DNA from: Chroococcidiopsidaceae cyanobacterium CP_BM_RX_35
GTDB lineage: Bacteria; Cyanobacteriota; Cyanobacteriia; Cyanobacteriales; Chroococcidiopsidaceae
Direction: 5' to 3'
Assembly: GCA_019242465.1 (NCBI GenBank)
Contig: JAFAVL010000523.1
Location: forward strand, 1 to 5,892
DNA: 5,892 nt
Both the position numbers and the translations under genes were made by a program. Shown here one piece after another: positions 1-5,892 of this stretch (its first letter is position 1; each line of letters opens with the position of its first letter). The notes beneath the pieces are model-generated. The model searched no databases. It saw nothing but the letters and a program-made list of their open reading frames with translations, and was not told the DNA's origin.

Positions 1-534
1 CAGCAGCAGCAAGAAGATCAAAAGTACGAGCGTACTGAGAATCGCAAACAGGATACCTCGCACGATCTGTTTAGCACTGCGGCTTTCCCGATACTCAGCA
101 ATTGCTAGTTTGAGAATTTGCGCCGTTTCTTTTGCCAGTTGTTGATGAGATTGATCTGCCTGCCGATCGGCATCCAGCACCGTAAGGAGAGTCGTGTGCC
201 CCGCTATGACCACAGAGGTATTGCCCTGTTCTTCCACCCGAATTGATTCAGGTGCAATCTGCTCATCATCGGCAACTGCGATCAACCGCTCATTGAGCAC
301 CTTTGCCCGCTCTGCTGCCGTTACCGTGCCTGGAATGCCCTGCCTCACAGTGAATAACACTTGACCATCTAAAGTCACAGGATAGCCATCAATCGGATTA
401 CCAGCAGGGCTGCTCTCCTGGGCATAAAGCGGCGTATTTACACTGGTCAGAAACAGCGTCGCAAAAAACAGGACGAGCCAAACCCGGAAACGAGGGGGTA
501 TGGCAAGGAAAGGGCGTGGGGTAGGAACAGTCAT
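1..534 (-). CDS. Probable MscS-family mechanosensitive channel, N-terminal part (3' end off the left edge)
   Basis: The frame is open for 178 codons from ATG at 534-532 to the window edge, so only the N-terminus is visible. A signal peptide is clear: basic residues R15/R17, a hydrophobic core at about 18-32, and a likely cleavage after Y37-A38 before Q39-E40. A periplasmic segment of about 120 residues follows, with PVTLDGQVLF (52-61), an AAERAKVLNERL stretch, a VLDADRQA stretch and LAIAEYRESRS. A hydrophobic segment then begins at about 160 and reaches the edge. This order (signal peptide, 'LDG..LF' segment, 'DAD.QA', 'YR..RS', then membrane helices) is what I recall for the N-terminal extension of cyanobacterial MscS-type channels, which release solutes on hypo-osmotic shock. 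The diagnostic MscS pore helix and beta domain lie outside the window, so the family call is inference. The gene starts 42 bases after the stop of the upstream channel gene and is probably co-transcribed with it. There is no strong Shine-Dalgarno; the nearest purine run is GAGAA, about 7 bases upstream of the ATG. Confidence 0.72.
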   Translation of the reverse strand, partial: MTVPTPRPFLAIPPRFRVWLVLFFATLFLTSVNTPLYAQESSPAGNPIDGYPVTLDGQVLFTVRQGIPGTVTAAERAKVLNERLIAVADDEQIAPESIRVEEQGNTSVVIAGHTTLLTVLDADRQADQSHQQLAKETAQILKLAIAEYRESRSAKQIVRGILFAILSTLVLLIFLLLL

Positions 535-576
535 ATAGCAGTTCTCAGTCTTAGGAATACGCTGTCGGCTCTAGAA

Positions 577-2481
577 TTAATCTTTTGCCACCACAATTAG
601 CCGATCGCTTTGGACAAAGGTAATCCTTTCCGATTTATCTGGGTTGAGTTGCACCCTAAAAATTTTACTTGTGTCTTCTGCCTCTTTTTCGACGCAGTAG
701 CCAAGTACTAGATGTCCGTACCGCTTGGCAGATTCGACCACTGTGTAGAAGTTGACGGGACATCCTAACTCTACATAATCCTCCGTCGGTCTAAGCTGTA
801 GGTGATTGCCTTCAGGATTGGTCAATCCTAACAAGGTCGGAAGGCGATCTTTGTTTTCCGATATCTGCGCGAGGACGAGGCTCACAAATTGGTTACTGAC
901 AATCACATCATCTACTCGCGCTACCCTCGCTAAATTACGGCTACTTTCCTCCATGAGTTCGGTGACGATGGGAAACTTATACCCCGATCGCTCACTAATG
1001 TCCCGTAGGTGCAACAGGACAATCAGGGTTTGCGCGTCTGCTGCTTGTGCCGATAATCTCTCAAAAGGACTGAGAACAACCACATGATCATAGGAAGGGA
1101 TGTTCAGTTCCTCGAGCAAAGACCGATCCTGAATATCTCCGACTCGAAACTTAACGGTAAGATGCTTTAACTCCTTGCACCGACGGGCAATTTCCGCTTC
1201 GGTGTCTGGATTTGCCCCAATCAGCAGGATGCTCGACCCGATAGCCATGTACTGCTCCAGTCGATTGATAATCTCTGGCACATCCGTATTCCATCCCAGC
1301 ATAAGTAGGCGCTTTGGTTGAGGAGGATGAGGCTGGGGGACTCGTATCATTTCTGCATCAATCTCGTAATCCTGAATTCCAGAGAGTCTGAGCGTCTCAT
1401 CGTTTTCCGAGATGGCAATAATTTGTGTGCCTGGGGCGATCGCCTTATCCATCGGGGGGTTAATGAGAATCTCCCCGTCCGACAAGCGCAAGCCAATGAC
1501 AGTAGAATCTTCGTACATCAAGAGGGCTTCACCAAAGTTTTTTCCGACTAAGAGTGGTTCTTTTTGAAAGTAAATTTCTCCCCCTTCAAATGACACTAGC
1601 TCGGTGATAACCCAGGAGATGTGGACTTGGCGGACACTTTCGACGATCATGTATCCTAATATTGCGCCAAAACGAAATGTCAGCACTTCATCACGTCCTA
1701 TCATCTGCGCTACCTCTCGATTTTTGACATCGTATAGCTGAGTGACAATGTTGTAGGGTTGGGGGTGACGCTGAGGATTTTGAACGATCGCAAGGATAGT
1801 CTTGATAACCCAGACATCCGCTTCTGGCGATTCGGGGGGAAGAATAATGATAGAACGTGCTGTGTGGGGATTAGCGATTTCTAGATCGTCGAGGTCGCTC
1901 GGATTACCAGTGCGACAGATGATGCGAGTTCGTCCCGTTGAGCCAACTCTAAGCTTAATTTCGTCCTCCATTGCCACTTTGTCTTGATCGGCGAGAATAA
2001 CAACAGCAGAACGGGACTGGTTAGCATTAGCCAGAACTAGCTGGCTGATAATCGTGAAAATTGTCGAAGACCATCCCAGGATCAGTGTATGTTCTGATTC
2101 GATGACAAAAGACCGACCCCTGCGCAACTCCTCCAATTTAGTGTTAAAGCCAGTTGCAACGATCCCAATCAACGCACTGACGATAAAGATGCCGACCAAG
2201 GTGGTGAGAAGCATCCCGCCCAGATAATAAAGATTGCCTTGAGAGCTGTTGAGACTGCCCGGATCGATCGCATGATTGAAAACCACCCAGAGTATTTGAC
2301 CAAATCTGAGAGGCGTGCCATCATAGCTTGTTCCTAAACCAAACAGGTAAAGAAATGCCGTGATGCTCGTGATCAACAGCAACGTCAGGAGAGATAGCAC
2401 CGCTACTAGCGCAATTGTCCCTCCCGACATCAGATTATCAAACTTGTAGCGAAGGCGATCGCCAAGGGTGATCTGTTTCAT
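577..2481 (-). CDS. CASTOR/POLLUX-type ion channel with tandem RCK/TrkA-N-like domains
   Basis: Complete 634-residue protein. A hydrophobic TM1 (about 20-48) is followed by a re-entrant pore region (about 58-80) with IDPGSL at 72-77, a TM2 (about 85-112), and a charged linker with LEELRRGRS (117-124). Two Rossmann-like regulatory modules follow: the first begins HTLILGWSS (131-139) and includes VVILADQDKVAMEDE (160-174); the second begins RLLMLGWNTD (391-400) and includes ILLIGANP. A small C-terminal RCK-C-like region ends the protein. The HTLILGWS and VILADQDKVEMEDE-like blocks are hallmarks of the CASTOR/POLLUX/DMI1 family, whose plant members are cation channels of the nuclear envelope needed for symbiotic calcium spiking. 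The bacterial form has only the core two TM helices. It should sit in the plasma membrane as a ligand-gated cation channel; the ion is unknown. The TVGYG potassium filter is absent, and both Rossmann loops read LGW(S/N) rather than GxGxxG, so classic NAD binding is doubtful. The ATG at 2481 is chosen because it begins the conserved basic N-terminus; no clear Shine-Dalgarno precedes it. The downstream MscS-like gene is 42 bases away. Confidence 0.9.
   Translation of the reverse strand: MKQITLGDRLRYKFDNLMSGGTIALVAVLSLLTLLLITSITAFLYLFGLGTSYDGTPLRFGQILWVVFNHAIDPGSLNSSQGNLYYLGGMLLTTLVGIFIVSALIGIVATGFNTKLEELRRGRSFVIESEHTLILGWSSTIFTIISQLVLANANQSRSAVVILADQDKVAMEDEIKLRVGSTGRTRIICRTGNPSDLDDLEIANPHTARSIIILPPESPEADVWVIKTILAIVQNPQRHPQPYNIVTQLYDVKNREVAQMIGRDEVLTFRFGAILGYMIVESVRQVHISWVITELVSFEGGEIYFQKEPLLVGKNFGEALLMYEDSTVIGLRLSDGEILINPPMDKAIAPGTQIIAISENDETLRLSGIQDYEIDAEMIRVPQPHPPQPKRLLMLGWNTDVPEIINRLEQYMAIGSSILLIGANPDTEAEIARRCKELKHLTVKFRVGDIQDRSLLEELNIPSYDHVVVLSPFERLSAQAADAQTLIVLLHLRDISERSGYKFPIVTELMEESSRNLARVARVDDVIVSNQFVSLVLAQISENKDRLPTLLGLTNPEGNHLQLRPTEDYVELGCPVNFYTVVESAKRYGHLVLGYCVEKEAEDTSKIFRVQLNPDKSERITFVQSDRLIVVAKD
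1436..1443. repeat. HIP1 octamer GCGATCGC
   Basis: Perfect HIP1 palindrome, extended to GGCGATCGCC (1435-1444), inside the channel gene. HIP1 is highly over-represented in many cyanobacterial genomes, so this is mainly a taxonomic marker. Confidence 0.85.
2455..2462. repeat. HIP1 octamer GCGATCGC
   Basis: Second perfect HIP1 copy, again in the 10-base form GGCGATCGCC (2454-2463). It lies in the codons for the first residues of the channel gene (the LGDRL stretch), so the octamer is accommodated inside a conserved N-terminus. Confidence 0.85.
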
Positions 2482-2563
2482 CGACCATTGATTAATTCAC
2501 GCTGCTCTATCCTTCTTTTATCAGAAAACTCCATCATAAAAATCAAATTAGCAATTTCTTTTA

Positions 2564-3017
2564 TTATGCTTCATTCAATCTTGATTCTAAAAAACATTTT
2601 GCTTGTTGCTTCCCATCTTGAATGAGCTGGTTAATAAGTTTAGGATTGCGATCAAGTTTGCTTTCATAGTTAAGGCTTTTTTGCAGGTCATGGGACATTT
2701 CTATAAAGGGGATATAGTAAGGTTTGTCTTCTTTTTCAATAAAAGATCTGGGAATTTTGACTGGTTCATTACGATAGAACTCTTCTAGAAACTCATCTTT
2801 AAATGCTCCTCTTAAAAAGAGCTCGTTAAGGCTCCTCGATATCTTGTAGATTTTGAAATAAAGAAATATTCCCTTCCAGCTCATTGCGGCGATCTAAAAT
2901 ATTATCTATTTCAACTGAAATCTCATCTCTGCGTGTCGGATTCAACTTAATCACCCAGATTTCCTGGAGAAGATTCGCTGAGCCAACAGCAGGGGGACTC
3001 AGTAATTTTATACGCAA
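2564..3017 (-). pseudogene. Frameshifted, 5'-truncated remnant of a patatin-like phospholipase (C-terminal part)
   Basis: Two overlapping minus-strand frames together encode about 150 residues of one protein. The upstream frame (3017-2826, 63 codons, opened only by a TTG directly after an in-frame TAA) has EIWVIKLNP (19-27) and ILDRRNELEGN (40-50). The downstream frame (2884-2564) continues with SLNELFLRG, YYIPFIEMSHDL, SKLDRNP and LINQLIQDGKQQAKCFL. This order (EIWVIxINP, DRRNELxGNLSL, IEM, SKLDRxP, LxxxGxxxAxxFL) is what I recall for the C-terminal end of cyanobacterial patatin-like phospholipases, lipid acyl hydrolases with a Ser-Asp dyad. The part that would carry the glycine-rich loop and the GxSxG nucleophile is missing and was not found upstream to 3372, so the product cannot be catalytic. 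The reading must move by +1 at about 2831-2840: one extra base there would explain it, and a sequencing error cannot be excluded. The stretch is more AT-rich than the neighbouring genes, as expected for a decaying gene. Confidence 0.72.
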
Positions 3018-3411
3018 ACATTAAATAATCACAACTTTCCTTTAATTATAAGGCAATTTTCTAAAGTCTTACAGCCTAAATAATATTTTATTCAACCGAA
3101 TTCTAGGTGTTCCTTACGACAAACTTAATGTCTATGGAGGTGTAATTGCTTTGGGGCATCTTTGTCGCTTTTAGACAGACACACTACAGTTTTAGATAAC
3201 ATTAGATTGTGGAGATGACGCCGCCAGTCGCCTGCCTAGATCGTGTTAACCGTCTAACACTGCACTTCGCCTAACGCCTACGGCAACGCGAAGGCGCTGG
3301 CAGCTAACACGCTGGCTCCTCGATGGTATCGGTGTTCGAGACATTCCCTCCTGAAAGAAGTTTCGGAAGACGTTGTTGAGCAATCAGCAAAGTCTTGATT
3401 ACTCAGTTCTT
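3018..3411. other. Divergent intergenic region, no convincing gene
   Basis: About 390 bases between the patatin remnant (minus) and the YihY gene (plus). The left part (3018-3120) is AT-rich and shows no further phospholipase motifs in any minus frame. The right part (3220-3320) is GC-richer and full of short inverted and direct repeats, listed separately. A weak plus-strand promoter match, TTGTCG (3162-3167), 17 bases, TACAGT (3185-3190), scores 4 of 6 at each box; it is only a candidate for the YihY-MFS transcript. No tRNA or riboswitch-like fold was recognised. Confidence 0.6.
3223..3316. repeat. Cluster of inverted and direct repeats (possible small interspersed palindromic element)
   Basis: Several short complementary arms are nested here: GTGTTA (3243-3248) with TAACAC (3255-3260) over a 6-base loop; CTTCGC (3265-3270) with GCGAAG (3288-3293), enclosing GCC-TAC-GGC (3276-3284); and GCCAG (3223-3227) with CTGGC at 3297-3301 or 3312-3316. 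Direct repeats overlap them: CTAACAC at 3254-3260 and 3304-3310, and CGCTGGC at 3295-3301 and 3310-3316. The core with CGCCTACGGC and GCGAAGGCG resembles the short palindromic repeats scattered through many filamentous cyanobacterial genomes. Exact ends and family cannot be set without comparing other copies. It contrasts with the AT-rich sequence to its left. Confidence 0.5.
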
Positions 3412-4329
3412 ATGATTCAATATATTCGGTCTACCATCCTGCCCTCAAAACCCGCTCAACTCTTTATCCAGACAGGGCTGAAGTGGCAGCAAGATGATTG
3501 CTTCGGTATGGCAGCGGCTCTATCTTACTACGCCCTTTTCTCTCTGTTTCCGATTTTATTGGTCGTCCTGAGCGTTATCGGTTCGCTGATTGGACCCAAT
3601 ACTGAAGCGTTTCACCATATCAAAGAAGTGGTAGAGCATTTTCTGCCTCCAGAAGTTCGCGATCTAGTCAGAGGAACTATCATTGCTCTAAACCAAAGTA
3701 GTGTCGGAGCTGGAATTATTGGATTTAGCTTGCTCTTATCTTCAGCCAGTACAGTCTTCGCCGTTTTAAGAGGTTCAGTCAATAAAATCTGGCGATCACA
3801 TAGTTCAACTTCTGAATCAGCATCAATTCCTAGAATGGCGCTTTCCTTTCTTATGAACCAACTTCTGTCTTTTCTGTTAGTGCTTGGGACTGCCTTATTA
3901 CTGCTAACTTCATTAATTTCAAGTATTGCTATCAAGACCATCCTTGAATTGGCCACAACCTTTCAAAAAACCTTTTCCTTCATTCATATTGACTCACTGC
4001 AACTAACTAAAGGGCTTCAGACAAGCTCATCGTTTTTGATTCTAGCTCTGGCTGCCTGCATTTTGTTCAAAATTTTGCCGTCCGTTTATGTTGGTTGGCG
4101 GGATGTATGGTTGGGTGCGCTACTCACTGCCTTGTTGCTGGTGGGATTGCAACAATTAGTCAGCAATAGTGTCATTACGATCGGCAGCCATTTTCTCTCC
4201 TACGGCGTAATTGGAAGCGTCATGATTCTGCTGCTGTGGATTTATCTGACGTCTGAAATCTTCCTCGTTGGCTGCGAGTTTTCCTACATTTATGCTCATC
4301 TTTTCGGCAGTCGCCGTCACAGAACATGA
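3412..4329 (+). CDS. YihY/BrkB-family integral membrane protein (formerly 'ribonuclease BN')
   Basis: Complete polytopic inner-membrane protein, 305 residues from ATG 3412. Six hydrophobic segments fall at about 33-57, 98-121, 144-174, 205-224, 231-252 and 265-289. Family signatures are clear: WQQDDCFGMAAALSYYALFSLFP before and in TM1 (given here in parts: WQQDDC, then MAAALSYYALFSLFP), STVFAVLRGSVNKIW after TM2, ILPSVYVGWRDVWLGALLTA around TM4-5, and YGVIGSVMILLLWIY in TM6 followed by GCEFSYIY, where most relatives have GAE. The family was once annotated as RNase BN in error; its biochemical role is still unknown and a transport or envelope role is often guessed. An in-frame TTG at 3373 or 3376 would add 13 or 12 residues. 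GGAAGA (3365-3370) lies only 2-5 bases before those codons, too close for a good Shine-Dalgarno, and the extra residues look unconserved, so ATG 3412 is preferred with moderate certainty. Its stop overlaps the start of the MFS gene, pointing to a two-gene operon. Confidence 0.9.
   Translation: MIQYIRSTILPSKPAQLFIQTGLKWQQDDCFGMAAALSYYALFSLFPILLVVLSVIGSLIGPNTEAFHHIKEVVEHFLPPEVRDLVRGTIIALNQSSVGAGIIGFSLLLSSASTVFAVLRGSVNKIWRSHSSTSESASIPRMALSFLMNQLLSFLLVLGTALLLLTSLISSIAIKTILELATTFQKTFSFIHIDSLQLTKGLQTSSSFLILALAACILFKILPSVYVGWRDVWLGALLTALLLVGLQQLVSNSVITIGSHFLSYGVIGSVMILLLWIYLTSEIFLVGCEFSYIYAHLFGSRRHRT
4326..4329 (+). promoter_or_regulatory. ATGA stop-start overlap (translational coupling site)
   Basis: The TGA ending the YihY gene (4327-4329) shares bases with the ATG of the MFS gene (4326-4328). 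No Shine-Dalgarno-like purine run lies in the 20 bases before this ATG, so the MFS start probably depends on ribosomes ending translation of the YihY gene. A second in-frame ATG (4335-4337) is the only close alternative start. Confidence 0.7.
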
Positions 4330-5892
4330 ATCAAATGCGGACGCTTCAATTCAGGCATCAAGGCTTTTGGGCAATCAGTCTCACCTTATTTGTGGTTGCC
4401 TACAATGTCAGTGTCATACCTGCCATCATGTCTTCGATCGTGCTCGAATTCAATTCGAGCGTTGGCTACATTCAGGATATCTTGGTGCTTTTCTCCCTTG
4501 TGACAGCTTCCTTTGCACCTACAATAGAGAACCTGTGTGGCTTTTACGGTCGCACTCCCGTATTTATCATCGGCTTAATTCTATATGGCATTGGGATTGC
4601 TCTTACTTCCTTTAGTCCTACAATTGGAATTCTGGCAATCAGTTTTTCGCTGTTGACGGGTCTAGCTGCCACTCCCTTGATTAGTACCCCTTGGGCGATC
4701 GCAGATCTGATTTATGACGCTGAAGCTGAAGAGCAGGTAACCTTAGCGCTAATTTTGGCTTCAACGCTAGGTGGCTTGTCTGGATCTCTGCTTGGGGGTT
4801 ACCTTGCCTCTACTTTAGGTTGGCGTTGGGCATTTGTGCCCTCACTGAGTGTCCTTATCCTCGTCTTGCTGTTCAGACGCTCGCTGCCAAATCTGACAAT
4901 TCCCTATAAGCAACCGATCGACTGGGTGGGAGGTTTACTATCATTGCTGGGGCTTGGCTCTATTTTAACGGGTATCAGCTTGGCAGGAGAATTTGGGTGG
5001 TGGGAGCCGAAGCGTTTGTTTTCAATTGCGGGTCTAGTAATTCCACCATTTTCGATCTCGATTGTGCCCACATTAGTTGCCGTTGGGATGATTATTTTAG
5101 GGTTCTTCGGTTTCTGGCAACGACGGCAGGCGAAACGATATGGAGCTTCTTTACTCCGAGTAGGACTATTGCGTAAGCGAAAATTCTTATTTGGGATTCT
5201 TACCGCAATGCTGCATACAATGATTACGACGGGCATCCAATTTAACCTATATCAGTTTGTACCAGTTGCATTGTCGCTGAATCCATTCAGAACAGTGCTT
5301 ACTATCATCCCGTACAACGTATCAATGATAATTGTGTTAATTGCCGTTGTGAAGTACTCGATTTTGAGCAACCGCATCGCACCTAAGTATATCGTCTGTA
5401 GCGGTATTTCTTTGCTTGCTGCTGGCATTGGGATACTTTACAGCAGCTTGCATCCCCTGGTTCCCTCGCTTGGACTGATGCCGGGGTTGATCGTCATGGG
5501 TGTCGGTTCAGGATTATTTTTGTCGTATATTAGCGTCCTCACTTACTCAGCAGCGTCAATGGATGAGAAACCGCAATGCTATGGAATTTATAATCCGATT
5601 CAGAACTTGGGCAACTCGCTAGGGAGAGGAATTCTCGGTGCAGCGCTAGTATTTTTTGCCTCTGAAGGCATTGTCGATAGTGTCTTACAAAATCTTGGCG
5701 AAACATTGCCGCCAACCCAACGCAGTGAAATCATTGCCAAATTACAAGAGATGCTTCAGACGTTTTCTAGAGAAGAACTCAAAGAGGTATTTGCTAATAA
5801 ACTGCCGCCATCAATTTATCCATTGCTGCGCTCTATTAACCTTGATGCGGCGACTTCAGGACTCAAAACTTCACTATTGATCGCACTCCTCC
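4326..5892 (+). CDS. DHA2-type MFS transporter (3' end off the right edge)
   Basis: The frame is open for 522 codons from ATG 4326 to the window edge and has not stopped. Many hydrophobic segments (about 13 visible) are spread over the length, including about 15-37, 50-66, 79-98, 101-124, 140-162, 167-183, 200-220, 232-262, 287-315, 322-345, 353-372, 380-407 and 430-447, with another beginning at about 513. This fits the 14-TM DHA2 drug:proton antiporter family, about 500-550 residues. A motif-C-like stretch runs GGLSGSLLGGYL (149-160) followed by GWRWAF (165-170), a family hallmark. Motif A after TM2 is degenerate (ENLCGFYGRT, 68-77): the GR is kept but the usual Asp is Gly. IPYN (328-331) and YNPIQNLGNSLGRG (422-435) are in the C-terminal half. 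A polar stretch of about 60 residues (450-510), rich in helix-forming Glu/Lys/Leu, sits before the last helix. It probably exports a small molecule, or a product linked to the YihY protein, using the proton gradient; the substrate cannot be told. Translation is probably coupled to the YihY gene through the ATGA overlap. Confidence 0.88.
   Translation, partial: MNQMRTLQFRHQGFWAISLTLFVVAYNVSVIPAIMSSIVLEFNSSVGYIQDILVLFSLVTASFAPTIENLCGFYGRTPVFIIGLILYGIGIALTSFSPTIGILAISFSLLTGLAATPLISTPWAIADLIYDAEAEEQVTLALILASTLGGLSGSLLGGYLASTLGWRWAFVPSLSVLILVLLFRRSLPNLTIPYKQPIDWVGGLLSLLGLGSILTGISLAGEFGWWEPKRLFSIAGLVIPPFSISIVPTLVAVGMIILGFFGFWQRRQAKRYGASLLRVGLLRKRKFLFGILTAMLHTMITTGIQFNLYQFVPVALSLNPFRTVLTIIPYNVSMIIVLIAVVKYSILSNRIAPKYIVCSGISLLAAGIGILYSSLHPLVPSLGLMPGLIVMGVGSGLFLSYISVLTYSAASMDEKPQCYGIYNPIQNLGNSLGRGILGAALVFFASEGIVDSVLQNLGETLPPTQRSEIIAKLQEMLQTFSREELKEVFANKLPPSIYPLLRSINLDAATSGLKTSLLIALL
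4695..4702. repeat. HIP1 octamer GCGATCGC
   Basis: Third perfect HIP1 copy, inside the MFS gene, encoding part of the WAIAD stretch. Its presence in the plus-strand operon as well as the minus-strand genes suggests both halves share the same cyanobacterial background. Confidence 0.85.

Noticed and set aside
806..1087. Plus-strand ORF of 93 codons opposite the channel gene, with similar shorter ones at 1318-1551 and 1802-1987.
   Set aside because: They lie wholly inside the well-supported channel gene on the other strand, have unlikely compositions and show no family motif.
2533..2538. Minus-strand -10-like box TATGAT upstream of the channel gene.
   Set aside because: It matches 5 of 6 bases of the consensus, but the region 17 bases upstream (AAAGAA) has no -35 match, and such hits are common by chance in this AT-rich spacer.
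2603..2788. Plus-strand ORF of 61 codons opposite the phospholipase remnant.
   Set aside because: The minus strand shows ordered patatin-like motifs through this stretch, so the plus frame is a shadow.
3252..3310. Integron attC-like site, because GTCTAAC occurs beside a hairpin.
   Set aside because: The far end carries GCTAAC in the same orientation rather than the inverted GTTAGRY core needed for an attC site, and no integrase or gene cassette is present.
3246..3344. A 32-residue minus-strand ORF (ATG at 3344) preceded by AGGAGG.
   Set aside because: The purine run is only about 2 bases from the ATG, too close for a normal ribosome site, and the predicted peptide is mostly a translation of the repeat cluster, with an Arg/Val/Ser-rich composition and no recognisable motif.
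3612..3956. Minus-strand ORF of 114 codons opposite the YihY gene.
   Set aside because: It is antisense to conserved TM2-TM3 codons of the YihY family and has no recognisable domain.
4904..5236. Minus-strand ORF of 110 codons opposite the MFS gene, and plus-strand frames at 4268-4615 and 5656-5880.
   Set aside because: All overlap the continuous MFS reading frame, which has clear membrane segments and MFS motifs; these frames have neither.

Overview
The window looks like chromosomal DNA from a cyanobacterium. It carries three perfect copies of the HIP1 octamer GCGATCGC in 5.9 kb, and its proteins resemble cyanobacterial families: a CASTOR/POLLUX-type channel, an MscS-type channel with a long secreted N-terminal segment, a YihY/BrkB-family membrane protein and a patatin-like phospholipase remnant. 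The genus cannot be named from the sequence alone.

Layout. The left half (1-3017) is read on the minus strand and the right half (3412-5892) on the plus strand, with a gene-free divergent spacer between them. On the minus strand, reading right to left, come a frameshifted, 5'-truncated remnant of a patatin-like phospholipase (2564-3017), a complete two-TM ion channel with tandem RCK/TrkA-N-like domains (577-2481), and 42 bases further on the start of a probable MscS-family mechanosensitive channel that runs off the left edge (1-534). On the plus strand, a YihY/BrkB-family integral membrane protein (3412-4329) overlaps by 4 bases (ATGA) a DHA2-type MFS transporter that runs off the right edge (4326-5892).

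How the genes may work together. The two left-hand channels are tightly spaced and co-directional, which suggests one transcript for ion flux or osmotic homeostasis. The right-hand pair is translationally coupled and may be a two-protein membrane unit in which the MFS protein is the exporter; no substrate can be read from the sequence. The spacer (3018-3411) holds a compact cluster of inverted and direct repeats, and the phospholipase next to it is decayed, so this interval looks like the rearranged or recombinogenic part of the window.

No RNA gene, CRISPR array or intact transposase was seen. No complete new system is evident. The best leads are the channel pair with its non-canonical pore, the YihY-MFS coupling, and the repeat cluster beside the decayed gene.
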